Below, piece after piece: positions 15,897-23,031 of a stretch of DNA of 39,712 nt. Source of the stretch: JBGTCD01 sp041749015 (lineage in GTDB: Bacteria > Bacteroidota > Bacteroidia > Cytophagales > Cyclobacteriaceae). Each line of letters opens with the position of its first letter. Position 1 is the stretch's first letter. The notes under the pieces are model-generated. The model made no database searches and was not told the DNA's origin. It saw nothing but the letters and a program-made list of their open reading frames with translations. The stretch is from assembly GCA_041749015.1 (NCBI GenBank), contig JBGTCD010000141.1:1-39712 (forward strand), written 5' to 3'. The translations under genes and the position numbers were made by a program.

Positions 15897-16232
15897 TCAT
15901 CGCTTGGAGTCTTCCTGGTGTTTCTTTTCCTGGTTGACACGATTGGCATTACCTTTCTGGTCAGAACCTTGCTGTCCCCTATTACCATCTTTGTTGGATG
16001 GATTGGACCGGTTAGATTCTTGATTGCCACGTTGAGAATCGCCTCTGTCATTACCAGATTTTGCAGTAATGTCCCTTTTTTGGTTCTCCTTGTCATCCTC
16101 ACCTACCCGATGAGTTTTGTCTTGCTTCTGGTTGCTGGGGCTTTGCTTTTCTTTTCCAAAACCCTTATTGTCTTTTTCGCTTGACATGCCTTCATTACTT
16201 TGATTGCTTTTGTCGTTTCTATCTTTGTCCAT
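15897..16232 (-). CDS. Hydrophilin-like disordered protein
   Basis: The 111-aa protein is almost wholly Asp, Glu, Lys, Arg, Asn, Gln, Ser and Gly, with no Cys or Trp and no hydrophobic stretch. There are 11 Gly in 111 (about 10%), which passes the usual hydrophilin criterion of more than 6% Gly plus high hydrophilicity. The same composition is known from desiccation and osmotic-stress proteins. The start MDKDRND is preceded by an A-rich leader (TCAAAACAAA), usual in this phylum. A terminator follows it. The overlapping plus-strand ORF that looks membrane-like is the mirror of this composition. A low-complexity gene cannot be proved by eye. Confidence 0.6.
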   Translation of the reverse strand: MDKDRNDKSNQSNEGMSSEKDNKGFGKEKQSPSNQKQDKTHRVGEDDKENQKRDITAKSGNDRGDSQRGNQESNRSNPSNKDGNRGQQGSDQKGNANRVNQEKKHQEDSKR

Positions 16233-16532
16233 TTTGTTTTGATTTAAATTGTAACCGAATTGTCACACTACAATATTGATAATCTTTAGTGGCGTTTGGG
16301 TTATACCGATTATGGAAATGGTTACATATTTCACAGACGAGAAATAATGGCTTTAACACAGGCAACCACCCTAATGGGTACAAGGAATTGTATAATTTAA
16401 TCTATTAACCTACTGCCATTACCGGAAGAAATGATTGTGGTTGATTGGTAAAGAGCCTGAAGGTTGATGGTCTGGTATTGCCAGGAATGTATATTTAAAA
16501 ATAATTCAAATTCATTGTATACAGGATTTAAA

Positions 16533-16624
16533 AAAGTAACCAATCAAGTACCAGGTTCCAATAAACTTCTTGATTCGGGTAGCTGATGGTTCGTGGGGCC
16601 ACGAACCATGGCCCTGGTTACTTT
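16533..16624. repeat. 92-base element with terminal inverted repeats and two internal hairpins
   Basis: The ends are 10-bp perfect inverted repeats (AAAGTAACCA at 16533-16542, TGGTTACTTT at 16615-16624). Inside are a 7-bp inverted pair (16542-16548 / 16569-16575) and an 11-bp perfect hairpin with a two-base loop (16586-16596 / 16599-16609). Together they make a three-way-junction layout. Part of it recurs at 18120-18162. It could be a MITE-like or REP-like element, or a structured RNA. Confidence 0.55.
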
Positions 16625-16697
16625 AGGCTTAAAATCTGTGGGAATCTTGATGATGAATATCAGAGCATAACTCCTTTATTATGAACCATATCACCTG

Positions 16698-16712
16698 CCT
16701 GCCGAAGGCAGG
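16698..16712. repeat. CCTGCC/GGCAGG hairpin with CCGAAGG core
   Basis: Six-base arms (16698-16703 / 16707-16712) close a GAA loop. The core CCGAAGG is shared with the hairpin at 38430-38449, and the CCTGCC arms with the one at 7584-7608. This suggests a family of small palindromes. Confidence 0.5.
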
Positions 16713-16796
16713 GGTCATATATGAAGCACATATGTAAGCACCAATGGAATCCGGCTGCATAATGAGTATATTTCCAACTGGCTATTTCAGCAATTT

Positions 16797-18023
16797 TCAA
16801 AATACACGGTATCCAAGGATCATTGAAAGGGTATTGTATTCAGAAGTCCAATATAAATGGTTCCATAAAAGATCACGACTAAAATGGTGTCGCATTTCTA
16901 TACTCCATTTATTGGTATATTTATAACCAAGGCCTATACCCATGTTATTATTTGATCTTAGAACTAATGTATTGAAAATGGAACCATCACTCCTGATCAA
17001 TTCTATATTTGAATTGTTAATAAAATCAAATGTGTAGGTTACATTTAAGAAAATCTTTGACCGGTCATTAAGAAAAAAATAGTGCCTTAAGCCGATTGGA
17101 AATTCCATTGACTGGTAATTAGCTTTTGAAGTAAGGACCCCTCCTGCAACATAAGTGACTTCCGTCGTTACTTCCGTTTTAAAATATTGGAATGTAGGCT
17201 CAAATAGAAGTCCCCATTTACCTTTATTATAGGGTAAAATGAATTCAGCTTCAATTCCAAATCTGAAATTTAATCTGTTCCCAAAATCAGTGCTTCTTGG
17301 TTCTGAAATCGGGTTTAATACTTCTAAATTACTAAAATTTAAGCCTGGTCTGACGGCTAGATTAAACCAATCTCTCTTTTGGATAGATTCAAAATTAAAA
17401 TAGGTAACATTGGCACATTCATTATATTTCAGAAATAGCTTCAACAGGTCCGGCTTAGCATATTTAATATTTTCAAAATCCTTGATGGTTAATTCCTGGC
17501 ACTGGAAGCCATTAAAAAGTTGATTTCTGAAAGTATTGTTTACTGCAAATTTATTTTCCCCAAGAAGGTACCGCTTATAGACCAGTTGGTCGATGTTAGA
17601 ATCATCTAATTTAAAGAAATACCTTTTGAGGGCGCCACTTTCGTACTGAAACAATGAGGCCTTTCCCTCTACAATAACCTTAAGAAATAAAGTTTCCTCC
17701 TCAAAAATTGGTTTCTTTTCATAATTCATATTATCCAGTTTGTCCCCGGACTTATCAATTTTTACATTAGCTCTTATATATTTGGAGGCACCATTTATAC
17801 CAAATTCCTTGATATCCTGAATATTGGCCGTTTGGATAGCACCACCTTGGGACATTTTATATTCAAATTCAGTTGGATTATCCTTCCAATCAACATTCTT
17901 TATTAAGCAAATGGTCTTTTGGTTAGCCTGATCAATGAAATATCCATCCTCAAAAATAATTTGCGAATAGGAATTAATATTAATAATATTCAATACTAAA
18001 AATATTATTATACATTTTTTCAT
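16797..18023 (-). CDS. Secreted or outer-membrane beta-barrel protein, unknown
   Basis: The 408-aa protein starts with a signal peptide (MKKCIIIFLVLNIININSYSQ, cut near 21). Residues about 22-190 form a mixed domain with short DG and SG turns, of the type seen in Bacteroidota proteins that begin by describing a small-domain repeat (DGYFIDQANQKTICLIK). From about 215 to the end, alternating aromatic strands (FNLAVRPGLNF, WGLLFEPTFQYF, MGIGLGYKYTN, WSIEMRHHF) and the terminal YRVF look like an outer-membrane beta barrel. No specific family is named with confidence. The gene is clearly more A+T-rich than its neighbours and lies between two related repeat elements, which hints at acquisition. Confidence 0.75.
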   Translation of the reverse strand: MKKCIIIFLVLNIININSYSQIIFEDGYFIDQANQKTICLIKNVDWKDNPTEFEYKMSQGGAIQTANIQDIKEFGINGASKYIRANVKIDKSGDKLDNMNYEKKPIFEEETLFLKVIVEGKASLFQYESGALKRYFFKLDDSNIDQLVYKRYLLGENKFAVNNTFRNQLFNGFQCQELTIKDFENIKYAKPDLLKLFLKYNECANVTYFNFESIQKRDWFNLAVRPGLNFSNLEVLNPISEPRSTDFGNRLNFRFGIEAEFILPYNKGKWGLLFEPTFQYFKTEVTTEVTYVAGGVLTSKANYQSMEFPIGLRHYFFLNDRSKIFLNVTYTFDFINNSNIELIRSDGSIFNTLVLRSNNNMGIGLGYKYTNKWSIEMRHHFSRDLLWNHLYWTSEYNTLSMILGYRVF

Positions 18024-18119
18024 ATTTTAAAAACCTTAATTATTTTTTATGCCGTTGAAAAAACAAAATAAATCCATCCATTAAAAATAATTGAAGAAAA
18101 ATTAAGTTCAAAGAAAAAT

Positions 18120-18162
18120 CTTGATTAGGTAAAGGGTGGTGCACGAGGACACGAACCATGGC
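18120..18162. repeat. Second, degenerate copy of the 16569-16612 repeat
   Basis: Aligned by hand, 18120-18162 matches 16569-16612 at about three quarters of positions in the same orientation, including CTTGATT at one end and CACGAACCATGGC at the other. The internal palindrome is damaged here. The two copies flank the 16797-18023 gene. Confidence 0.5.
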
Positions 18163-18244
18163 ATTCGTCAAAGATGCGCGCCAGCCAAGGGCAATTAGAA
18201 AGCTCTTGTTTCCCAAAGGCATGTGGAAGAAAAATTAGCCCATA

Positions 18245-18270
18245 AAAAAACCGGTAAAAACCGGTTTTTT
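18245..18270 (-). terminator. Terminator of the initiator tRNA
   Basis: Arms 18245-18254 and 18261-18270 (AAAAAACCGG / CCGGTTTTTT) are perfect around a six-base loop and lie two bases past the tRNA 3' end. On the minus strand the stem ends in a run of T. Confidence 0.8.
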
Positions 18271-18272
18271 AG

Positions 18273-18345
<73 letters not shown>

Positions 18346-18406
18346 ATATATCTTATAAATGTGATGTTCTAATCAAAAAGTTCCGCCCTTCTGGCAAAAC
18401 AGGACA

Positions 18407-18437
18407 CAAAAGTAGATGAGTTATTGGTCAAAATCAA
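18407..18437 (-). promoter_or_regulatory. Promoter of tRNA-fMet
   Basis: On the minus strand, TTG (18435-18437), a 20-base spacer and TACTTTTG (18407-18414) fit the Bacteroidota pattern. The predicted start is near 18400, about 55 bases before the tRNA. Its upstream half overlaps the TAATTTTG (18439-18446) that faces era. Confidence 0.55.
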
Positions 18438-18454
18438 GTAATTTTGTAAAATTA

Positions 18455-19342
18455 ATGAAAGCACCATCACATAAAGCAGGATTCGTCTCCATCATCGGAA
18501 AACCCAACGTCGGGAAGTCTACCCTGATGAACCAGCTCGTAGGTGAACGCATCTCCATCATCACCTCCAAAGCCCAGACTACCAGGCACAGGATCATGGG
18601 CATCATCAGCGGTGAAGGCTTCCAGATCATATACTCCGATACCCCCGGCGTGATGGACCCGGCCTATACCCTCCAGCAATCGATGATGAGCTATGTCAAG
18701 AGGTCTCTGGAGGATGCAGACATCATCCTACTGTTGACCGAACCCGAAGAAAAGGCCGATCCGGAGTTGATCCGGTTGCTGTCAAAAACAGACGCCCCGA
18801 TTATATTTTTAATTAATAAGTCAGACCTGGGTAAGGGGTCGCAGATAGAAGATAAGATGGGCTACTGGAAGGAGCAAATCCCTGCCCACACTTATATGGC
18901 CATATCAGCCCTGAAGGGGGATCATATCCCTGAACTTCTGGAACTGATCAAATCATTGTTGCCCGAGCATCCCCCCTATTTCCCAAAAGATGATCTCACC
19001 GATAAGCCGGAGCGGTTTTTTGCCTCGGAGATCATCCGGGAAAAAATCTTCCTCAACTATCAGCAGGAGGTGCCATACAGTACCGAGGTGGTCATCACTG
19101 ATTTTATTGAAGAGATGGATATCATCAGGGTCAGGGCCGTAATATATGTAGAGCGGGATAGTCAAAAGGGTATCATCATCGGCAAAAAAGGTGCTGCCCT
19201 AAAAAAGGTGGGTACTGAGGCCAGACTGGATATGGAGACTTTTTTTGACAAAAAGGTATTTTTAGAAACATTTGTAAAAGTAGCAGCCGACTGGAGAAAA
19301 CAGGAAAAGGTACTTCGTAAATTCGGCTATATAGAGCGGTAA
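18455..19342 (+). CDS. era: GTPase Era
   Basis: Era is a GTPase that binds the 3' end of 16S rRNA during 30S maturation. G1 GKPNVGKS is at 15-22, then DTPG near 60 and NKSD near 125. A C-terminal KH domain includes GIIIGKKGAALKKVG and ends with the typical VRKFGY-like KVLRKFGYIER. I chose ATG 18455 (MKAPSHKAGFVSIIG, 295 aa), because homologues begin just before HKAGFV. An upstream in-frame ATG at 18416 would add 13 residues and would lie inside the probable promoter. It is followed by der after five bases. Confidence 0.95.
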   Translation: MKAPSHKAGFVSIIGKPNVGKSTLMNQLVGERISIITSKAQTTRHRIMGIISGEGFQIIYSDTPGVMDPAYTLQQSMMSYVKRSLEDADIILLLTEPEEKADPELIRLLSKTDAPIIFLINKSDLGKGSQIEDKMGYWKEQIPAHTYMAISALKGDHIPELLELIKSLLPEHPPYFPKDDLTDKPERFFASEIIREKIFLNYQQEVPYSTEVVITDFIEEMDIIRVRAVIYVERDSQKGIIIGKKGAALKKVGTEARLDMETFFDKKVFLETFVKVAADWRKQEKVLRKFGYIER

Positions 19343-19347
19343 TCATC

Positions 19348-20655
19348 ATGGCAAATATTCTGGCAATAGTAGGCAGACCTAATGTAGGCAAATCCACCTT
19401 ATTTAACCGGTTGGTAGAGAAGCGGCAGGCCATTATGGACAATGTAAGTGGCGTAACCCGTGACCGGCATTATGGGTACTCTGAATGGACCGGAAAAAAC
19501 TTTACGGTGGTAGACACCGGCGGCTATGTGACAGGGTCGGAGGATAAGTTTGAATCGGAGATCCGCAAGCAGGTAGAGATCGCCCTTGAGGAAGCCAATG
19601 TGGTCATCTTTATGGTAGACTGCATCGCAGGGCTTACCGGGATGGATGAGGATTTTGCGAGGGTGATCCGATCAAGCGGGAAGCCGGTATTTTTGGTCGC
19701 TAACAAGGCCGACACCCCTGAAAAAGGATTTCAGGCCAATGAGTTCTACAGCTTGGGACTTGGGGAGGTGTACACCATTTCTTCAGCTAACGGACACGGC
19801 ACCGGTGAGTTGCTTGATAAAATTGTCACCCTCTTTGACCATGATGACGAAGAAAACCCCGATGCAGGGATTCCCAGATTTGCCATACTGGGCAGACCCA
19901 ATGCCGGAAAATCTTCGCTGCTAAATGCCCTTGTAGGCAAAGAGCGCACCATCGTGACTGATGAGGCAGGCACCACCCGTGATTCAATCGATACCCACTA
20001 TAAGCTCTTTGGCAAAGATTTGATCCTGAGCGATACTGCCGGAATCAGGCGAAAGTCACGGGTAAGGGATGATATTGAATTTTATTCGGTCATGCGCGCC
20101 CTTACCACCCTACAGGATGCCGATGTATGCATCATCATGGTAGATGCAGAACGCGGGCTGGAAAGCCAGGATGTCAATTTGATCAGTTTGGCCCACCGGT
20201 ATAAAAAGGGCATGGTAATTCTGGTTAATAAATGGGATCTCATCGAAAAAAATACTAAAACTTCCGATGAATATAAAAAGACCATGGATATGAAGCTTGG
20301 GGAAATGAACTATATCCCGGTGCTGTTTACTTCGGTAGTCAAAAAACAAAGAATTTTTCAGGCTTTGGAAAAAGCCATGGAGGTATATGAAAACAGAAAT
20401 CAAAAAATACCTACCTCAGCGCTGAATGAAAAAATGCTGCCGGTAATTGAAAGGAATCCGCCCCCGGCAATAAAAGGTAAATATATCAAAATAAAGTACA
20501 TCACCCAGTTGAGGAGTCAGACCCCTACTATTGCCTTCTTCTGTAACCACCCACAATACATAAAAGACCCTTACAAACGATTTCTGGAAAATCAACTCAG
20601 GAATAACTTCTCCCTGGAAGGGGTGCCAGTTCAGTTATTTTTTCGAAAAAAATAA
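19348..20655 (+). CDS. der: Tandem-GTPase ribosome assembly factor Der (EngA)
   Basis: Der has two consecutive G domains and acts in 50S assembly. The first domain shows GRPNVGKS (9-16), DTGG (56-59) and NKAD (119-122). The second shows GRPNAGKS (182-189), DTAG (229-232) and NKWD (294-297). The C-terminal KH-like domain ends RNNFSLEGVPVQLFFRKK, typical of the family. The length of 435 aa is normal. It starts five bases after era, so both are probably on one mRNA. Confidence 0.97.
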   Translation: MANILAIVGRPNVGKSTLFNRLVEKRQAIMDNVSGVTRDRHYGYSEWTGKNFTVVDTGGYVTGSEDKFESEIRKQVEIALEEANVVIFMVDCIAGLTGMDEDFARVIRSSGKPVFLVANKADTPEKGFQANEFYSLGLGEVYTISSANGHGTGELLDKIVTLFDHDDEENPDAGIPRFAILGRPNAGKSSLLNALVGKERTIVTDEAGTTRDSIDTHYKLFGKDLILSDTAGIRRKSRVRDDIEFYSVMRALTTLQDADVCIIMVDAERGLESQDVNLISLAHRYKKGMVILVNKWDLIEKNTKTSDEYKKTMDMKLGEMNYIPVLFTSVVKKQRIFQALEKAMEVYENRNQKIPTSALNEKMLPVIERNPPPAIKGKYIKIKYITQLRSQTPTIAFFCNHPQYIKDPYKRFLENQLRNNFSLEGVPVQLFFRKK

Positions 20656-20661
20656 CATATG

Positions 20662-20693
20662 TTTGATTGAGTCTGTAGCATGTGCTATATTTG
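20662..20693 (+). promoter_or_regulatory. Promoter of the acidic lipoprotein gene
   Basis: TTTG (20662-20665), a 20-base spacer and TATATTTG (20686-20693) match the Bacteroidota promoter exactly. The predicted start lies near 20700, about 23 bases before the ATG. Confidence 0.7.
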
Positions 20694-20722
20694 AGGTTCA
20701 ATCAAAAAAACCTGTAAACACT

Positions 20723-20938
20723 ATGAAAAAATTATTTGCACTCTTATTGACCCTTGGCTTTGCATTTTCAATGTTCGCCTGCGGTGGTGGCGAGAAAAGC
20801 GCTGATGAAACCGCTGAAGATGCTGTTGAAACAGTAGAAGAAACTGCTGAAGAAGTAGAAGAAGAAGCAGAAGAAACTTGGGATGATGCCACTGAGGAAG
20901 GTGACTCTACTGAGAATGAAGAATCAGACGAGGAATAA
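20723..20938 (+). CDS. Small acidic lipoprotein
   Basis: A 71-aa protein starts at MKKLFALLL and carries a lipobox at SMFAC (C20). The mature part is GGGEKSADE followed by a Glu/Asp-rich stretch (EEVEEEAEE and similar), about half acidic. The function is unknown; such Glu-rich lipoproteins are often annotated only as hypothetical. The 20 extra codons upstream (to 20663) overlap the promoter and are not used. It has its own promoter and terminator, so it is a single-gene unit that may be well expressed. Confidence 0.82.
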   Translation: MKKLFALLLTLGFAFSMFACGGGEKSADETAEDAVETVEETAEEVEEEAEETWDDATEEGDSTENEESDEE

Positions 20939-20955
20939 TATTCCTTAAAAAAAAT

Positions 20956-20986
20956 AAAAACCCCAGCATTTGTTGGGGTTTTTTTT
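20956..20986 (+). terminator. Rho-independent terminator
   Basis: Arms AAAAACCCCA (20956-20965) and TGGGGTTTTT (20974-20983) close an eight-base loop and are followed by further T. It lies 17 bases past the lipoprotein stop. Confidence 0.9.
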
Positions 20987-21000
20987 ATGCCAAAAATTGA

Positions 21001-21594
21001 TTAAACGCTTTCTGCTTCCACAGTTTTAACGTCCGGCACCATTCTTTTAAGGAGATTTTCGATCCCTGCCTTGAGGGTCACCGTTGAGGAAGGGCACCCA
21101 CTGCAGGCCCCCATAAGCTTTACCTTAACCACCCCTTCCTCATAAGAGTCAAAGGTAATGGCGCCTCCATCCTGCTCCACAGCAGGTTTAATATATTCTT
21201 CCAGGATATTCTTGATGGTCTTGACAATCTCAGGGTCGTCATCTTCTATGAGATTTGAGGACTCCGCTTGTTCGCTGACCAAGGGCCTGCCCGATCTTAA
21301 ATAGTCCTTGATTTCCTCCCGTAGATGATTCTTGATTTCTTCCCAGTCTACCCCTTCTTTTTTTGTGATGGTAATGAAGTTATTCATGATAAATACCCGA
21401 TCTACATAATCATGGGCAAATAAGGACTGCGCCAATAGCGAATCTTTAGCGGACTCCAGATCAGGAAAGTCATAACTCATACCTTCCTGTGGCACCAACA
21501 AAAAGTCCGTTACAAACTTAAGGGAGGCAGGATTGGGGTTAGATTCAAAATATAAATTGATTACTTTATTATCTGATGCTGGGGTGGTATCCAT
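21001..21594 (-). CDS. NifU-family Fe-S scaffold/carrier protein (Nfu)
   Basis: The 197-aa protein joins an N-terminal Nfu_N domain (about 10-95; ESNPNPASLKFV, FIMNNFITITK) to a C-terminal NifU domain with C164-x2-C167 in GACSGCPSSTVTLKAGIE. Such proteins carry a 4Fe-4S cluster, bridged by the CxxC of two subunits, to client enzymes. The start is ATG 21594; the longer frame relies on a TTG at 21624. It follows the symporter by 42 bases and ends the batD-aroC run. Confidence 0.93.
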   Translation of the reverse strand: MDTTPASDNKVINLYFESNPNPASLKFVTDFLLVPQEGMSYDFPDLESAKDSLLAQSLFAHDYVDRVFIMNNFITITKKEGVDWEEIKNHLREEIKDYLRSGRPLVSEQAESSNLIEDDDPEIVKTIKNILEEYIKPAVEQDGGAITFDSYEEGVVKVKLMGACSGCPSSTVTLKAGIENLLKRMVPDVKTVEAESV

Positions 21595-21636
21595 TTTCGA
21601 TTCACTGGTTTTATGTAGCAACAATTCTTCTGGTCT

Positions 21637-23022
21637 TTAGTTCTTTTTCCCCAGATTTTCTCCCTCTGAAGTAGCCACCAGGGAAGCCACTGTGGCATCT
21701 CCGGTCACGTTCACTACGGTACGCAGCATGTCCAGGGGGCGATCAATAGGAAAAATTATCGCCACCCATGCCGGGTTAAGCCCTACTGATCCCAGGACCA
21801 GGATCATCATGATCAGCCCTGCACTGGGCACTGCAGCAGATCCTATGGATGCCAGGGTAGCGGTGAGTACGATGGTGAGCTGCTGTGCCAAAGTAAGATC
21901 CACCATGTGCATCTGAGCTAAAAAAACTACGGCAATGGCCTGATACATGCTGGTGCCATCCATATTCACCGTAGCCCCGATAGGCATCACAAAACTGGTA
22001 ACCTCCTCTGAAACACCGAGATTATCTCTGGTGCACTCCATAGTCACAGGGAGGGTTGCCACACTTGAACTGGTAGAAAAAGCCAGCATCTGTGCGGGGC
22101 CAATACCCCTGAAGAATTTTCCGAATTTGATTTTCGCAAATACACGTACTATTAAAGGGTAAAAGACCAGGATCATGAAAACAAGTCCTATCACCAGGGT
22201 TCCAGCATACCAGGATAGGCTTTTGAAAATCTCAATGACTTTCTCCGGATTGTCACCGGCCATTTCGGATATCTTACCTGCCAGCAATGCAAATACAAAG
22301 AATGGCGCCCCTTTCATAACGATATCCACCATTTTGAGAAAAATCTCATTACCCCCGTTGATGAAGTTTTCCATAGCAGAGATTTTTTGTCGATCGATCA
22401 ACAGCATGGTGACCCCAAAGAAAATCGCAAAGACGATGACCTGGAGCATGAGGGAGTTGTCGCCAAAAGAGACAAAAATATTATCTGGAACCATGTCAAC
22501 AAGGAATTGAAGTGGGGATTGCTCTTTGACCTCTTCCATATCCTGGAGCTTATCTGTCAGAAACTTATCAGAGCCATCACCAGCGTCACCAGCCTCCTCA
22601 GCCTCCAATACTCTTTTATCATCCAAAAAATCAACGCCATCACGCTCACTGACAAAACGCTCATACTTTTTTCTATTCTCCAGACGCTGGCCTTCATCCA
22701 TATATTTGCCTGGCTGGATGGAATTAACCAGTAACAACCCAATGCTCACGGCCACCACGGTGGTCAGGAGATATATGGATAAGGTTTTTATTCCTAATCT
22801 ACCGAGGCTTCCGATATCACCCAGGCTGGCTATGCCCTTGATGATGGAAAAAAACACCAATGGCACTGCAATAAGCTTAAGGAGGTTAATGAAAATTTTT
22901 CCGAATGGATCAATCCAATTGAGTGTAAACCGGGTCCACCCGAAGTAGCTGGCCAGCAATGCCCAGATTACTCCCAATACAAGGCCGATGATGATCTGCC
23001 AATGCAGTGCTAATTTCTTCAT
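21637..23022 (-). CDS. Dicarboxylate/amino acid:cation symporter (DAACS)
   Basis: This is a sodium- or proton-coupled transporter of the GltPh/EAAT fold. Hallmarks are the serine-rich HP1 tip STSSS (316-320), NMDGT (353-357), the HP2 region GSAAVPSAG (394-402), and DMLRTVVNVTGD (431-442). D431, R434, T435 and N438 line up with the aspartate-binding residues of GltPh, so an acidic substrate is likely. At 461 aa it is longer than usual because of a charged insertion (about 108-168, rich in Glu, Asp and Lys) between the third and fourth membrane helices. It lies nine bases downstream of aroC. Confidence 0.93.
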   Translation of the reverse strand: MKKLALHWQIIIGLVLGVIWALLASYFGWTRFTLNWIDPFGKIFINLLKLIAVPLVFFSIIKGIASLGDIGSLGRLGIKTLSIYLLTTVVAVSIGLLLVNSIQPGKYMDEGQRLENRKKYERFVSERDGVDFLDDKRVLEAEEAGDAGDGSDKFLTDKLQDMEEVKEQSPLQFLVDMVPDNIFVSFGDNSLMLQVIVFAIFFGVTMLLIDRQKISAMENFINGGNEIFLKMVDIVMKGAPFFVFALLAGKISEMAGDNPEKVIEIFKSLSWYAGTLVIGLVFMILVFYPLIVRVFAKIKFGKFFRGIGPAQMLAFSTSSSVATLPVTMECTRDNLGVSEEVTSFVMPIGATVNMDGTSMYQAIAVVFLAQMHMVDLTLAQQLTIVLTATLASIGSAAVPSAGLIMMILVLGSVGLNPAWVAIIFPIDRPLDMLRTVVNVTGDATVASLVATSEGENLGKKN

Positions 23023-23031
23023 AGGTTCAGG

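Larger units (their letters stand above)
16233..16796. other. 564-base non-coding region with folded repeats
   Basis: No credible ORF was found. The region holds the promoter area of the hydrophilin-like gene at its left end, a 92-base element with terminal inverted repeats (16533-16624), and a CCTGCC-type hairpin (16698-16712). It is bounded on the right by the 3' end of the A+T-rich surface protein gene. Confidence 0.6.

Noticed and set aside
15740..16102. A 120-residue minus-strand ORF in another frame
   Set aside because: It overlaps two better candidates and crosses a strong terminator hairpin; its composition is not protein-like.
15870..16184. A plus-strand ORF of 104 residues with membrane-like segments
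   Set aside because: It is the mirror of the highly charged minus-strand gene (complements of Lys, Asn and Gln codons give Phe, Leu and Val), against the strand of all neighbours.
18040..18222. A 60-residue minus-strand ORF upstream of the surface-protein gene
   Set aside because: It runs through the degenerate repeat at 18120-18162 and has no signal, domain or start context; it looks like repeat-derived translation.
20663..20722. N-terminal extension of the acidic lipoprotein
   Set aside because: The extra codons lie in the promoter and would bury the signal peptide and lipobox.
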